A DNA stretch of 15,137 nucleotides from Candidatus Onthocola stercoravium (GTDB lineage Bacteria > Bacillota_I > Bacilli_A > RF39 > UBA660): the NCBI GenBank assembly GCA_018711775.1, contig DVHV01000151.1, forward strand, positions 1 through 15,137, in the 5' to 3' direction. The notes below the pieces were generated by a model, which made no database searches, had not been told where the DNA came from, and saw only the letters and a program-made list of their open reading frames with translations. The position numbers and the translations under genes are program-made. Positions 1-6,868 of this stretch are shown piece after piece (position 1 is the stretch's first letter; every line of letters starts with the position of its first letter).

Positions 1-35
1 CTAATTCTAGATAAATAACTTTCTCTTTTAAGCAT
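1..35 (-). CDS. Partial CDS, N-terminus of a probable AAA/DUF4143-type ATPase
   Basis: Only 11 full codons lie inside the window, reading MLKRESYLSRI. The start is well supported: an AGGTGAT ribosome binding site sits 5 bases before the ATG, and a consensus promoter lies just upstream (53..81). The opening resembles the start of AAA ATPases with a DUF4143 C-terminal domain, which often begin with a Lys/Arg-Glu-x-Tyr-Leu-x-x-Ile pattern. That family link is recalled from very few residues and is tentative. That a gene starts here is much surer than what it encodes. The gene continues beyond position 1. Confidence 0.5.
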   Translation of the reverse strand, partial: MLKRESYLSRI

Positions 36-52
36 TTTTATCACCTATATAA

Positions 53-81
53 ATTATATAATACTAAAAATACATTGTCAA
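53..81 (-). promoter_or_regulatory. Sigma-A type promoter for the gene starting at 35
   Basis: On the minus strand a perfect -35 TTGACA (76..81) and a perfect -10 TATAAT (53..58) are separated by 17 bases. Transcription would begin near 46, almost on the ribosome binding site, giving a very short leader. Two palindromic operator-like sites lie immediately upstream of the -35 box. Confidence 0.85.
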
Positions 82-82
82 G

Positions 83-104
83 TTATTTCTCAAATAAGAA
101 ATTA
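83..104. promoter_or_regulatory. Operator-like palindrome, copy 1
   Basis: A 22-base site whose core ATTTCT / AGAAAT forms an inverted repeat around CAAATA. It begins one base upstream of the -35 box of the promoter at 53..81. It matches the reverse complement of the site at 123..144 at 20 of 22 positions. Two near-identical copies beside a strong promoter suggest regulator binding sites. The regulator is unknown. Confidence 0.5.
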
Positions 105-112
105 TTTTATAC

Positions 113-154
113 ATATATTGAATTATTTCTTGTTTGAGAAATAATTCAATATAT
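113..154. repeat. Perfect 18-bp inverted repeat containing operator-like copy 2
   Basis: An 18-base arm at 113..130 is perfectly complementary to 137..154, with a 6-base loop TGTTTG. No U-tract follows on either strand, so it does not look like a terminator. Its central 22 bases (123..144) match copy 1 at 83..104 in inverted orientation. It lies between the dapF terminator and the divergently directed upstream promoter region, so a regulatory role is the simplest reading. Confidence 0.6.
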
Positions 155-185
155 AAAAAATCAAGTACTCTTTACTTGACTTTTA
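155..185 (-). terminator. Rho-independent terminator of the mscS-dapF operon
   Basis: Downstream of the dapF stop codon on the minus strand, TCAAGT (174..179) pairs with ACTTGA (161..166) around a 7-base loop. An A-rich stretch precedes the stem, and six T residues follow it (155..160). The stem is short and AU-rich, but the U-tract and position fit termination of the dapF transcript. Confidence 0.6.
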
Positions 186-189
186 TAGG

Positions 190-1044
190 CTATAACTTAT
201 TTTTTAGTTTGTATTCTCCAGTAAATACTTCAGTAGCACTACCACGCATGAAAACATGATTGTCACTAGTTAATGTTATATATAATTCTCCACCTTTAAG
301 AATTACTTTTATTTCTTGATCGCGAGTAAATACATTGTTATAAATTGCTGCTACAACAGATGCACTAGCCCCTGTTCCACAGGCAAGAGTTTCACCACTA
401 CCCCGTTCCCAAACTCGCATTTTCATAGTTTTATCATCAATTATTTCAACAAATTCGGTATTAATTCGTTCAGGAAATACAGGATTATTTTCAAATAATG
501 GACCAATTTTTTCTAAATTCAAATAATCAATCCCTTCCGTAAAAATGACACAATGTGGATTTCCCATTGAAACACAAGTTATCAAATATTCTTGATTATT
601 TACAACAAGCGGATAATTTATAACTTGCTCTACATCCAAATTAACTGGTATCAATTTAGAATCCAATATAGGTATTCCCATATCTACCGTAACAGATTCT
701 ACTTTACCTTGAACTACGTCTAAATTTAAGGTTTTAATACCAGAAGCCGTTTCTATTCTTAAGGGATTATTGTGAGATATTCCATGTTCATAAACATATT
801 TTCCCACACACCTTATCCCATTACCGCACATTTTTCCTTCTGAACCATCAGCATTAAACATGCGCATTCTTGCATCTGCGACTTCACTTGGCATAATAAA
901 TATTACGCCATCACTACCAATGCCTTTATGTCTATCACTCATCGCAATAATATCATCTATCATTTCTTCTGGAACTAATTTTTCTTCAAAACAATTAATA
1001 TAAACATAATCGTTTCCAATTCCATGCATTTTTGTAAATTTCAT
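190..1044 (-). CDS. dapF: Diaminopimelate epimerase
   Basis: Converts LL-diaminopimelate to meso-diaminopimelate, the direct precursor of lysine and of the peptidoglycan cross-linking residue; it acts in the cytoplasm. At 284 aa it has the usual family length. The start shows the canonical MKFTKMHGIGNDY opening. Both catalytic cysteines are visible: Cys73 in MCGNGIRC and Cys222 in GETLACGTGA. The ATG overlaps the TGA of the upstream mscS-like gene (ATGA), which suggests translational coupling from one transcript. The gene is followed by a hairpin terminator. It implies meso-DAP synthesis, so the host has a murein wall, or at least makes lysine by this route. Identification is secure. Confidence 0.97.
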   Translation of the reverse strand: MKFTKMHGIGNDYVYINCFEEKLVPEEMIDDIIAMSDRHKGIGSDGVIFIMPSEVADARMRMFNADGSEGKMCGNGIRCVGKYVYEHGISHNNPLRIETASGIKTLNLDVVQGKVESVTVDMGIPILDSKLIPVNLDVEQVINYPLVVNNQEYLITCVSMGNPHCVIFTEGIDYLNLEKIGPLFENNPVFPERINTEFVEIIDDKTMKMRVWERGSGETLACGTGASASVVAAIYNNVFTRDQEIKVILKGGELYITLTSDNHVFMRGSATEVFTGEYKLKNKL

Positions 1045-1892
1045 ATTACTTTTTTTCCCTTTGGTTTCTTATTTTCAACTATTTCTACATGAGGATAAGG
1101 TATTTCAATACCTTCCTTTGGAAATCTTTTATTTATTGCATAATTAAGTTGATACATGTTTTCAAAAACATCACTATTATTATCTCCCCAAACCCAAGTT
1201 CGAAGTTTAATTCCATCATCCCCTAAGTCTAAAACTCTTACCTTAGGAAATTCTACATCTTTATTTCTTCCCTTTGGATTAGGGTGATACAACTTTTCCA
1301 TTTCTTCTTTCAATATTTTAATAGCCTTATCTACATCTGATTCATAAGAGATTTCATAATCCACTAACTTCACATTTTCATTTTCACTATAATTAAAGTT
1401 TTCAATTGTATATGTATTCATTTCACAATTAGGAATTATAACTCTTCGATTATTAATAGTTCTAATAATTGTATGACGCATTGTAATGTCTTCAACAGTT
1501 CCACTTACCGCCTTATCAACGCATTCGATAAAATCTCCAACTTCATATGGATTACCTAAAACTATAGCAACACTACCAAAGAAATTCTTTAAACTTTCTT
1601 GCGCTGCCAAACCAACTACAACAGACCCAATTCCTAAACCAGATAAAATAGTTACTGAAAATGAATTAAACACATCAAATTGGGTTAAGCAAATTAGTGT
1701 TGCTAACGCATAAATAACAAATTTCTTTATTCTTTTAACAAACATCAAAAGAGTTGTTACATTTTTCTTTCTTTTATGTCTAATGGTTCTACTAATTACA
1801 CTATCAATTACTTTATTTAAAATAAAAGCCACCACTAAAATAATTACTACGGCAATTACTTTATCTAAATATTTTTCCACAAAATTTTTCAT
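1041..1892 (-). CDS. Small-conductance mechanosensitive channel, MscS family
   Basis: A membrane channel that opens under membrane tension to release osmolytes. The 283-aa protein has a compact MscS layout: predicted TM1 at about 10-31, TM2 about 53-70, and the Gly/Ala-rich pore helix TM3 about 78-106. The conserved beta-domain follows, with LGNPYEVGDFIE at about 112-123 and RTINNRRVIIPN at about 144-155, then a soluble cytoplasmic domain. An AGGTGG ribosome binding site precedes the ATG. It is first in a two-gene transcript with dapF, sharing an ATGA overlap. The pairing with dapF has no obvious functional logic beyond envelope upkeep. It resembles the YkuT/YggB-type small MscS proteins of Bacillota. 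Confidence 0.93.
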   Translation of the reverse strand: MKNFVEKYLDKVIAVVIILVVAFILNKVIDSVISRTIRHKRKKNVTTLLMFVKRIKKFVIYALATLICLTQFDVFNSFSVTILSGLGIGSVVVGLAAQESLKNFFGSVAIVLGNPYEVGDFIECVDKAVSGTVEDITMRHTIIRTINNRRVIIPNCEMNTYTIENFNYSENENVKLVDYEISYESDVDKAIKILKEEMEKLYHPNPKGRNKDVEFPKVRVLDLGDDGIKLRTWVWGDNNSDVFENMYQLNYAINKRFPKEGIEIPYPHVEIVENKKPKGKKVI

Positions 1893-1908
1893 AGCACCAC
1901 CTAATATA

Positions 1909-1937
1909 ATTGTATCAAGAAAATTTTGACTTTACAA
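1909..1937 (-). promoter_or_regulatory. Promoter of the mscS-dapF operon
   Basis: On the minus strand, TTGTAA (1932..1937) and TACAAT (1909..1914) are separated by 17 bases, just upstream of the mscS ribosome binding site. It physically overlaps the divergent plus-strand promoter at 1926..1954, so the two could interfere with each other. Confidence 0.55.
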
Positions 1938-1954
1938 ATAAATACTGCTATAAT
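1926..1954 (+). promoter_or_regulatory. Sigma-A type promoter of the gene at 1985
   Basis: TTGACT (1926..1931) and TATAAT (1949..1954) are spaced 17 bases apart. Transcription would start near 1961. An AAAGGGG ribosome binding site (about 1971..1976) follows before the ATG at 1985. It overlaps the divergent mscS promoter. Confidence 0.8.
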
Positions 1955-1984
1955 AAGTTCTAATTTACAGAAAGGGGTTAAATT

Positions 1985-2752
1985 ATGCAATATTTAAGTG
2001 TTGGAACCAATCAAATACTAGCAGATTTACATCAACCAATCAGAAATGGTCAAATCAAACCCACCGGTGGATTATGGGCAACAATTCATGACCCCAATTA
2101 CCCTAACTATAATCCTTGGATTGAAGTTCTATCAATTCATCCCCACATTTTATTTTACAAAAATTTGCATAGTAATCCTTTTTTACTGCCGGCATCTCTA
2201 ATTACCTTAAATACAAATGCCAAGATTTTCATTATCAAAACCAAAAATCAATTAGAATTTCTAAAAAAATATTATCCTACCAATGATGATTGGATTGACT
2301 TTGAAAAACTAAGTCAAGATTTCGATGGGATTTTCCTTGATTTAGATAGAATTTTACAAAATATATCTCCAGAAGATAGAAGAAAAATTAAAACATTTGC
2401 TGTAAGCACATTAATTATATTTAACCTTAACTGTATAAAACATTATCAAAAAGCCACAGTTGATATTGTTCCTTTTGACTTTGAATTCGAAAATGAATTT
2501 ACTGATTATCAAATAATCATCGATGAAGAAATAAAACATATATCTGATAGTAGCCAAGAGTTTTCATCACTAATTGCAGATATCAAAAAACAAGAATATA
2601 CCAACTGGCCAATTTCTGAAACATATATAAACCAAAAATATAATCTTTTACTATCGTGCTTTGCAGAAAATTATAAAGAAAAATACCACTACTCAGAACC
2701 TACTGAGACTTTAAAACAATTATTAGCTCGCCAAATATCTCGAAGTATTTAA
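1985..2752 (+). CDS. Hypothetical protein, possibly cytoplasmic
   Basis: I do not recognise this 255-aa protein. It is very likely real: it has a consensus promoter, a good ribosome binding site, normal codon use and a terminator in its last codons. No signal peptide or membrane helix is evident. The N-terminal 60 residues are unusually rich in Trp, Pro, His and Asn, with KPTGGLWAT at about 26-34 followed by a Pro/Asn/Tyr-rich stretch ending NPW. The middle is acidic and aromatic and the C-terminus is helical-looking. A Gly-Gly-Leu-Trp-Ala/Thr signature after Lys-Pro occurs in some uncharacterised phage and toxin-like proteins, sometimes with ADP-ribosyltransferase-like folds, but I cannot show that here. 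It stands alone on the plus strand among minus-strand genes and converges on the VTT gene with a 4-base overlap. Confidence 0.8.
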   Translation: MQYLSVGTNQILADLHQPIRNGQIKPTGGLWATIHDPNYPNYNPWIEVLSIHPHILFYKNLHSNPFLLPASLITLNTNAKIFIIKTKNQLEFLKKYYPTNDDWIDFEKLSQDFDGIFLDLDRILQNISPEDRRKIKTFAVSTLIIFNLNCIKHYQKATVDIVPFDFEFENEFTDYQIIIDEEIKHISDSSQEFSSLIADIKKQEYTNWPISETYINQKYNLLLSCFAENYKEKYHYSEPTETLKQLLARQISRSI

Positions 2753-2773
2753 TCAATTTTAAATACTTTTTTT
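2743..2773 (+). terminator. Rho-independent terminator overlapping the end of the 1985 gene
   Basis: AAGTATTT (2743..2750) pairs with AAATACTT (2761..2768) around a 10-base loop, with a run of seven T at 2767..2773. The stem includes the last codons and stop of the plus-strand gene, and the loop and 3' arm lie inside the 3' end of the convergent VTT gene. It lacks a U-tract in the minus direction, so it acts on plus-strand transcripts only. Confidence 0.65.
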
Positions 2774-3333
2774 ATTACCAAACTCATAACATATGCTATT
2801 ACCATCATAACAACAACTGTTATTAAACTAGTAGGATTTTGAAAACTTTCTACTAAACTAGTACCAACAAATCCCCAGAAATAAACTAAAAATATCTTAC
2901 TAATTAATATAGCTATAAAGAATTTCTTAAAATTCATATTTACTAAACCAGCAGCAATATTCATCATAAAAGCTGGAGTAAATGGAATTGATAAAATGAC
3001 AGTAACTTTTGTTAAAGATAAATTTTCAATATAATTCATACATTTTGTTAATAAATCAACATTTTTTATCTTATCTACAACAAAATTACGCAAAAACTTT
3101 TTAACTAAAAAATAAGATATTAAACATCCTATAATAGTACAAACCCAAGATATTATAAAACCTAATACATACCCAAAAGCAATAAAATTAATAGTAATAA
3201 AAACAAACAACGGAAGCGGGGGAATAATTGATTCTAATACAATAAAAAGTGAACCAAGTAATGGACCATATACTCCCATTGCATCAATAGTATCCATAAT
3301 AAAATTGTAAAAACTACTAAACACTTCTCCCAT
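2749..3333 (-). CDS. VTT-domain membrane protein, TVP38/TMEM64 (DedA-like) family
   Basis: An integral membrane protein of 194 aa from the ATG at 3333. It has four to five hydrophobic segments and the hallmarks of the VTT/SNARE-associated family: an E-S-I-I-P-P-L-P entry motif near residue 36 and a later segment reading IPFTPAFMMNIAAGL, the P-x-x-P...N-x-x-AGL signature of TVP38/TMEM64 proteins. Known members act as lipid scramblases or in membrane homeostasis; the substrate here is unknown. An upstream in-frame GTG at 3342 exists, but an AGTGAT site 4-5 bases before the ATG at 3333 favours the later start. It lies 60 bases after the rhodanese-like gene. Its 3' end overlaps the convergent hypothetical gene by 4 bases. 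Confidence 0.85.
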   Translation of the reverse strand: MGEVFSSFYNFIMDTIDAMGVYGPLLGSLFIVLESIIPPLPLFVFITINFIAFGYVLGFIISWVCTIIGCLISYFLVKKFLRNFVVDKIKNVDLLTKCMNYIENLSLTKVTVILSIPFTPAFMMNIAAGLVNMNFKKFFIAILISKIFLVYFWGFVGTSLVESFQNPTSLITVVVMMVIAYVMSLVIKKVFKID

Positions 3334-3349
3334 AAAAATCACTATTTTT

Positions 3350-3355
3350 ATTATA
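3350..3355 (-). promoter_or_regulatory. Possible -10 element of the VTT gene
   Basis: A perfect TATAAT lies about 16 bases upstream of the ATG at 3333 on the minus strand, in the gap after the rhodanese-like gene. No good -35 is present at 16-18 bases. The gene may use this weak promoter or be read from upstream. Confidence 0.35.
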
Positions 3356-3393
3356 GTACAAAATAGCTAAAAATACTATTACAATTATGTAAT

Positions 3394-3648
3394 TTATCTA
3401 ATCACTTGCGTTACATCATATCCCAAATATTCAAGCATAGCAACTACTCTTCTACTAAGTGTCCCTTTACTACAAACAATAAAATATTTTTGATTCTTAT
3501 CAAGAACCGTTTTATAATTTAAAAGTAATTTATCAGCATACATATTTTTACTATTAGGTGTTGGATTTTTTTTATAATCTTCAGGATGCTGAACATCTAT
3601 TAAAATCCCCATACTAGGATTATAATCACTTATCATTATTTTTTTCAT
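3394..3648 (-). CDS. Minimal rhodanese-like domain protein
   Basis: A single-domain cytoplasmic sulfurtransferase-like protein of 84 aa from the ATG at 3648, shorter than the usual ~100 aa rhodanese domain. It shows the domain-opening ILIDVQHPEDY (D-V-x-x-x-x-E/D-Y pattern) and an active-site loop CSKGTLSRR with a cysteine near residue 59, then a helix with MLEYLGYDV, the typical C-terminal rhodanese ending. The loop is a six-residue CSKGTLSR type, consistent with sulfane-sulfur chemistry rather than phosphatase activity. Alternative in-frame starts are GTG at 3657 and ATG at 3636; ATG at 3648 is preferred because a weak AGGT precedes it, but the choice is uncertain. It probably leads a pair with the VTT gene. 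The sulfur acceptor is unknown. Confidence 0.8.
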   Translation of the reverse strand: MKKIMISDYNPSMGILIDVQHPEDYKKNPTPNSKNMYADKLLLNYKTVLDKNQKYFIVCSKGTLSRRVVAMLEYLGYDVTQVIR

Positions 3649-3680
3649 ACCTATCACAATATAATTTATGTTGTAACAAC

Positions 3681-3714
3681 AAAAAAGAAGATGATAAATA
3701 ACTATTCATCATCT
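3681..3714 (-). terminator. Rho-independent terminator of the T4SS operon, overlapping the virD4 stop
   Basis: On the minus strand an 11-bp stem (3689..3714, one G-U pair, 4-base loop) is followed by TTC and a six-T run (3681..3686). The virD4 TAG stop at 3702..3704 sits in the stem-loop, so the 3' end of the coding region forms the 5' arm. It marks the downstream end of the secretion operon. Confidence 0.8.
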
Positions 3715-5960
3715 CCAAAAAAATCATCAAAAAATTCATCATCACTAATTATATTGTCACTAACTATCTTACTATCTGAATCAACATTAATTTTGGGTTT
3801 TTCATTATTCTCAACTTTAGGATTTTGTTCTTTAACAGTATTCGATATTCCTACATTAAATGGATTTAAAACATTATCATTATTATAAGTTTTTTTATCA
3901 AACAAATCATCGTTAAAAAACCTATTAGTTGAAACTTCTTTTTTCTTTGGTAATTCAATATTATCTTCAATATTAGATATATTACCAACATCATTATTTG
4001 ATAACTTCTTCTTTTCTGCTTCTTGTCTATCTAATTCTTTAAATTTTTCATCTAAATCTTTCAGCATACTATCAATATCTAATGAATTAAAATCATTTTT
4101 AGGCATTCCCCATTGATTGTTATTAGTATTAATTCTAGGATTAGCATTCATATTGAAATTATCAAATCCACCAACATTAGGAGTTATTGGTTTAAATGGA
4201 TTTAAAGAATTAAAATTACCATTATTCATACTTGCCATTTTTTTACTTTTTTCCTCAGTAACAAATTTCTTCAAATCAAATATATCAACAGGTTGTTTAA
4301 TTCTAGTAGGATACGGCTCTTCTTTTCTTTCAATTCCCCATTCCATTTTAAAGTCTGGTTCTAATTTAGTTCTAAAAGGACTCATTCTAAGTCTTATAAT
4401 AATAGCTTCAAATAATTTCATTTTTTGTAAATCAGTAATTGAAATAAGAGGTCTAGTAGCATTTTTATCTTTTTCATCTGTTACTTTTACTTCTCCACAC
4501 ATTTTACTAATTTCTTCCAAAGCCTTCATTTCAGTACTAATTAAATATACTAAATTACCGCAGTTACCTTTAATAATTTCTGCAACATTATCACCATATA
4601 CATCATTAAGTTGGGCAAAGTTTTGAATAATAAATGTAAATCTTATATCCCGACTTCTAGCTGCAGATACCATTGCATCCACATCTTTAAGTGGTGGCAT
4701 ATTGGCAAACTCATCAAGAATAAAGTTAGTTCTAATAGGTAACTTACCACCATTTTCTTGAGCAACATCTATCAATGTTTCATAACATTGTTTAATAAAA
4801 ATAGTCATTAAGCTATGATAAGTTTTCTTTTCATCATGAATAATCATGAAAATTGCCGTTTTGCCTTCTCCAATCTTTCGCATATCAAAATCACTATAAG
4901 AAAGCATTTCACTCAAAGCTTCTCCGGTTGAAAAATTTCTTATCTTTTGTCTAAAAGTTGCAAGTAATCCACCTTTAGTATCATTCGGAGCATTGATAGT
5001 ACTTGTAGCAAAGATATAAGGTGTTGATTTTTCTCCTTTAAGACCAAAATATTCTTTAATATAATTACTAGTTGCATATCTTTCTTCACCAACTGCACTC
5101 ATGTAATTAATACTATTCAAATTTACTTCTCTTTCTTTAGCATCTTCAAATAAACCTAAAGCTAACCCTGAGAAATAATCTGCCGCCGATTTTTCCCAAA
5201 AGTCTGATTCTGATTTATTACTTGGGTCATACAAAATATTTAATGCTACGTCATTTAGTAATTCAATGGCTTTATCTTGGTTACCACTTGTATAATATTT
5301 ATATGGAAGAGTTAAAGGATTCCATGAATTGCCTCTCTGAGGTTCACGGAAATTTAAAACTATAATTCTATATCCTCTTTCTTTCAAATAAGAAGCACTA
5401 TATTTATATATTTCTCCTTTAGGGTCGGTAATAATCATACTTTCGCCTTTTTTAGCTAATAAATTAACCATTGGTTTAACTACTGTTTGAGTTTTACCAC
5501 TACCAGTAGACCCAATAACTAAATTATGATACTCCCCATTATCAACCCAAATTTCTTTACCATTATTAATTAAAGGAATACCTGCTGCATCTAAAGTATC
5601 ACTTAATGGATTAACTTTTACAACACTATCTTCAGCTTTTATATCTTTATCACTAGCCCATTTCGAATAACCATCATTAGACTTTCCTTTAAAAATTAAT
5701 CCAACACCATGACTCCCTTTATCTTTTTTGAATATATATGTAGAAACACTAGAAAAGATTGCCACTAAAACACCAACAAATAAAATTATAGTTATTGGCA
5801 AATAAGTACCTGTAAAAGCTTTAAGGGGATTCAAACCATGAAATGTTCCTTCTTGAGCTAAGGAAGACACATTTAAAACTGCTATAGCACAAAGATATAA
5901 CAACAATACACAATAAATACAAAATAGTAAAAAATCTTTTGGTTCTACTTTAAACTTCAC
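3702..5960 (-). CDS. VirD4/TraG/PcfC-like T4SS coupling ATPase
   Basis: The coupling protein recruits substrate to the secretion channel and powers early transfer. It is 752 aa from the GTG at 5960: an AAGGAAG site lies 6 bases upstream, whereas the in-frame TTG at 5981 has none. Two membrane helices (about 10-33 and 52-77) anchor it. The TraG/VirD4 ATPase domain follows, with Walker A GSTGSGKT at 150-157, ITDPKGE at about 177-183, and Walker B ILDEF at 414-418. The last ~200 residues are a low-complexity, Asn/Asp/Lys-rich tail with a coiled-coil-like segment and an extremely acidic end (DDEFFDDFFGDDE). It is last in the T4SS operon. The family is secure. Whether the substrate is DNA or protein is unknown, as no relaxase is present here. 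Confidence 0.95.
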   Translation of the reverse strand: MKFKVEPKDFLLFCIYCVLLLYLCAIAVLNVSSLAQEGTFHGLNPLKAFTGTYLPITIILFVGVLVAIFSSVSTYIFKKDKGSHGVGLIFKGKSNDGYSKWASDKDIKAEDSVVKVNPLSDTLDAAGIPLINNGKEIWVDNGEYHNLVIGSTGSGKTQTVVKPMVNLLAKKGESMIITDPKGEIYKYSASYLKERGYRIIVLNFREPQRGNSWNPLTLPYKYYTSGNQDKAIELLNDVALNILYDPSNKSESDFWEKSAADYFSGLALGLFEDAKEREVNLNSINYMSAVGEERYATSNYIKEYFGLKGEKSTPYIFATSTINAPNDTKGGLLATFRQKIRNFSTGEALSEMLSYSDFDMRKIGEGKTAIFMIIHDEKKTYHSLMTIFIKQCYETLIDVAQENGGKLPIRTNFILDEFANMPPLKDVDAMVSAARSRDIRFTFIIQNFAQLNDVYGDNVAEIIKGNCGNLVYLISTEMKALEEISKMCGEVKVTDEKDKNATRPLISITDLQKMKLFEAIIIRLRMSPFRTKLEPDFKMEWGIERKEEPYPTRIKQPVDIFDLKKFVTEEKSKKMASMNNGNFNSLNPFKPITPNVGGFDNFNMNANPRINTNNNQWGMPKNDFNSLDIDSMLKDLDEKFKELDRQEAEKKKLSNNDVGNISNIEDNIELPKKKEVSTNRFFNDDLFDKKTYNNDNVLNPFNVGISNTVKEQNPKVENNEKPKINVDSDSKIVSDNIISDDEFFDDFFGDDE

Positions 5961-6014
5961 GCGTATCTTCCTTTCAATCAATATTATATAACAAAATCAT
6001 CATTTATAAAACCA

Positions 6015-6857
6015 TTAATCACTAAAACTTCTTATATAAGTTCCATCAACACAATCATATAAATTATTTTGTGTTTCTCCAACGTTAGAAAAATAGCCTT
6101 CTTGCAAAATAAATGAATAAGCACTATTATCATTATATCTTAATATATAATTTAATTCATAAGTTGGATAAGCAAGTATACTTGCTGGGGAAACATCGTC
6201 ATTAATTATAACCTGTATTTCACCATTCAAAACTACATAACACAAATTAAAATAATAGTTTTCTTCTTCTATAGAATCTAAATTTGAAACATTTACAATT
6301 TTATCAATAATACCATTACTATCCAAATCAAAATTAACAACTTCATTAATTGCTAATGTACTACTATTAAATTCATGTCCCAAGATTGTTGTTATTTCAG
6401 AAACCTCAATATCTGTTATCAAATGTTTTTCATATGTCGGAACCATTACATTAAAACCATTTGAATACCCCAATAAATTACCATCATATTCTACATATGA
6501 ATCATTATCATCAAACAAATTCCAAATTGTTCCATATTTTAAATTATAATTTCCAAAGTATTGATGATTTACATAAATTACAAATTCTTTATTTTCAATT
6601 TCTTCCTTACTTAATCTATGCCATCTACCATTTGCATATCCCCAATTACTAACATTATCAATGATTAGTATGTCATAATCTATTTCTACAGGGTCTGTTG
6701 GATTATCATTACCATTATCATTATCGTTATCATTATCATCACCAATACCAGGATTTTCTTCTATATTAGTATCCTGATTTATATAATAATATCCTAAAAA
6801 AACTCCAGATATAACAAGTAAAATTATAATTATAACAATTGAAACATTTTTATTCAT
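6015..6857 (-). CDS. Membrane-anchored extracellular protein of unknown function in the T4SS operon (PrgL/VirB8 position)
   Basis: I do not recognise this 280-aa protein. It has a single N-terminal membrane helix (about 5-25), a short Asp/Asn-repeat linker (about 40-52), and an extracytoplasmic beta-rich, acidic domain of about 220 residues. A Ca-binding-like loop D177-x-D179-x-N181-G-x-x-D185 followed by K-I-V resembles FG-GAP/VCBS-type loops. Only two cysteines occur, C206 and C269, both outside the membrane. The ribosome binding site AAGGAGG is perfect and overlaps the stop of the hydrolase gene, so strong coupled expression is expected. In pCF10 and Tn916 the gene after the wall hydrolase encodes a VirB8-like bitopic protein (PrgL, Orf13/TcpC). 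Topology and position fit that role, but no VirB8 motif is visible. Confidence 0.85.
   Translation of the reverse strand: MNKNVSIVIIIILLVISGVFLGYYYINQDTNIEENPGIGDDNDNDNDNGNDNPTDPVEIDYDILIIDNVSNWGYANGRWHRLSKEEIENKEFVIYVNHQYFGNYNLKYGTIWNLFDDNDSYVEYDGNLLGYSNGFNVMVPTYEKHLITDIEVSEITTILGHEFNSSTLAINEVVNFDLDSNGIIDKIVNVSNLDSIEEENYYFNLCYVVLNGEIQVIINDDVSPASILAYPTYELNYILRYNDNSAYSFILQEGYFSNVGETQNNLYDCVDGTYIRSFSD
6707..6742. repeat. Hexanucleotide microrepeat encoding an Asp-Asn linker
   Basis: About six imperfect tandem copies of CATTAT (plus strand) encode alternating Asp and Asn in the linker of the 6015..6857 protein. Copy-number change by slippage would keep the frame and alter linker length between the membrane helix and the outer domain. 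Confidence 0.7.
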
Positions 6858-6868
6858 CGAGAACCTCC

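Noticed and set aside
113..154. 18-bp inverted repeat considered as a bidirectional terminator
   Set aside because: No T-run follows the stem on either strand, and dapF already has a better terminator at 155..185.
3670..3680. Short palindrome GTTGTAACAAC upstream of the rhodanese-like gene
   Set aside because: Only 11 bases, single copy, and next to the T4SS terminator U-tract; not enough to call an operator.
4117..4626. Plus-strand open frame of 169 codons inside virD4
   Set aside because: It lies antisense to the well-supported virD4 coding region, has no ribosome binding site, and its hydrophobic composition is the expected shadow of the opposite frame. Other antisense frames in the T4SS genes were dropped for the same reason.
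5983..5988. TATAAT-like element upstream of virD4, possible internal promoter
   Set aside because: No acceptable -35 at 16-18 bases, and the neighbouring genes are tightly packed in one direction, so an internal promoter is not supported.
6707..6742. Hexamer tandem repeat considered as a CRISPR-like or iteron array
   Set aside because: Units are 6 bases with no spacers, in frame, and explained by an Asp-Asn linker in the coding sequence.
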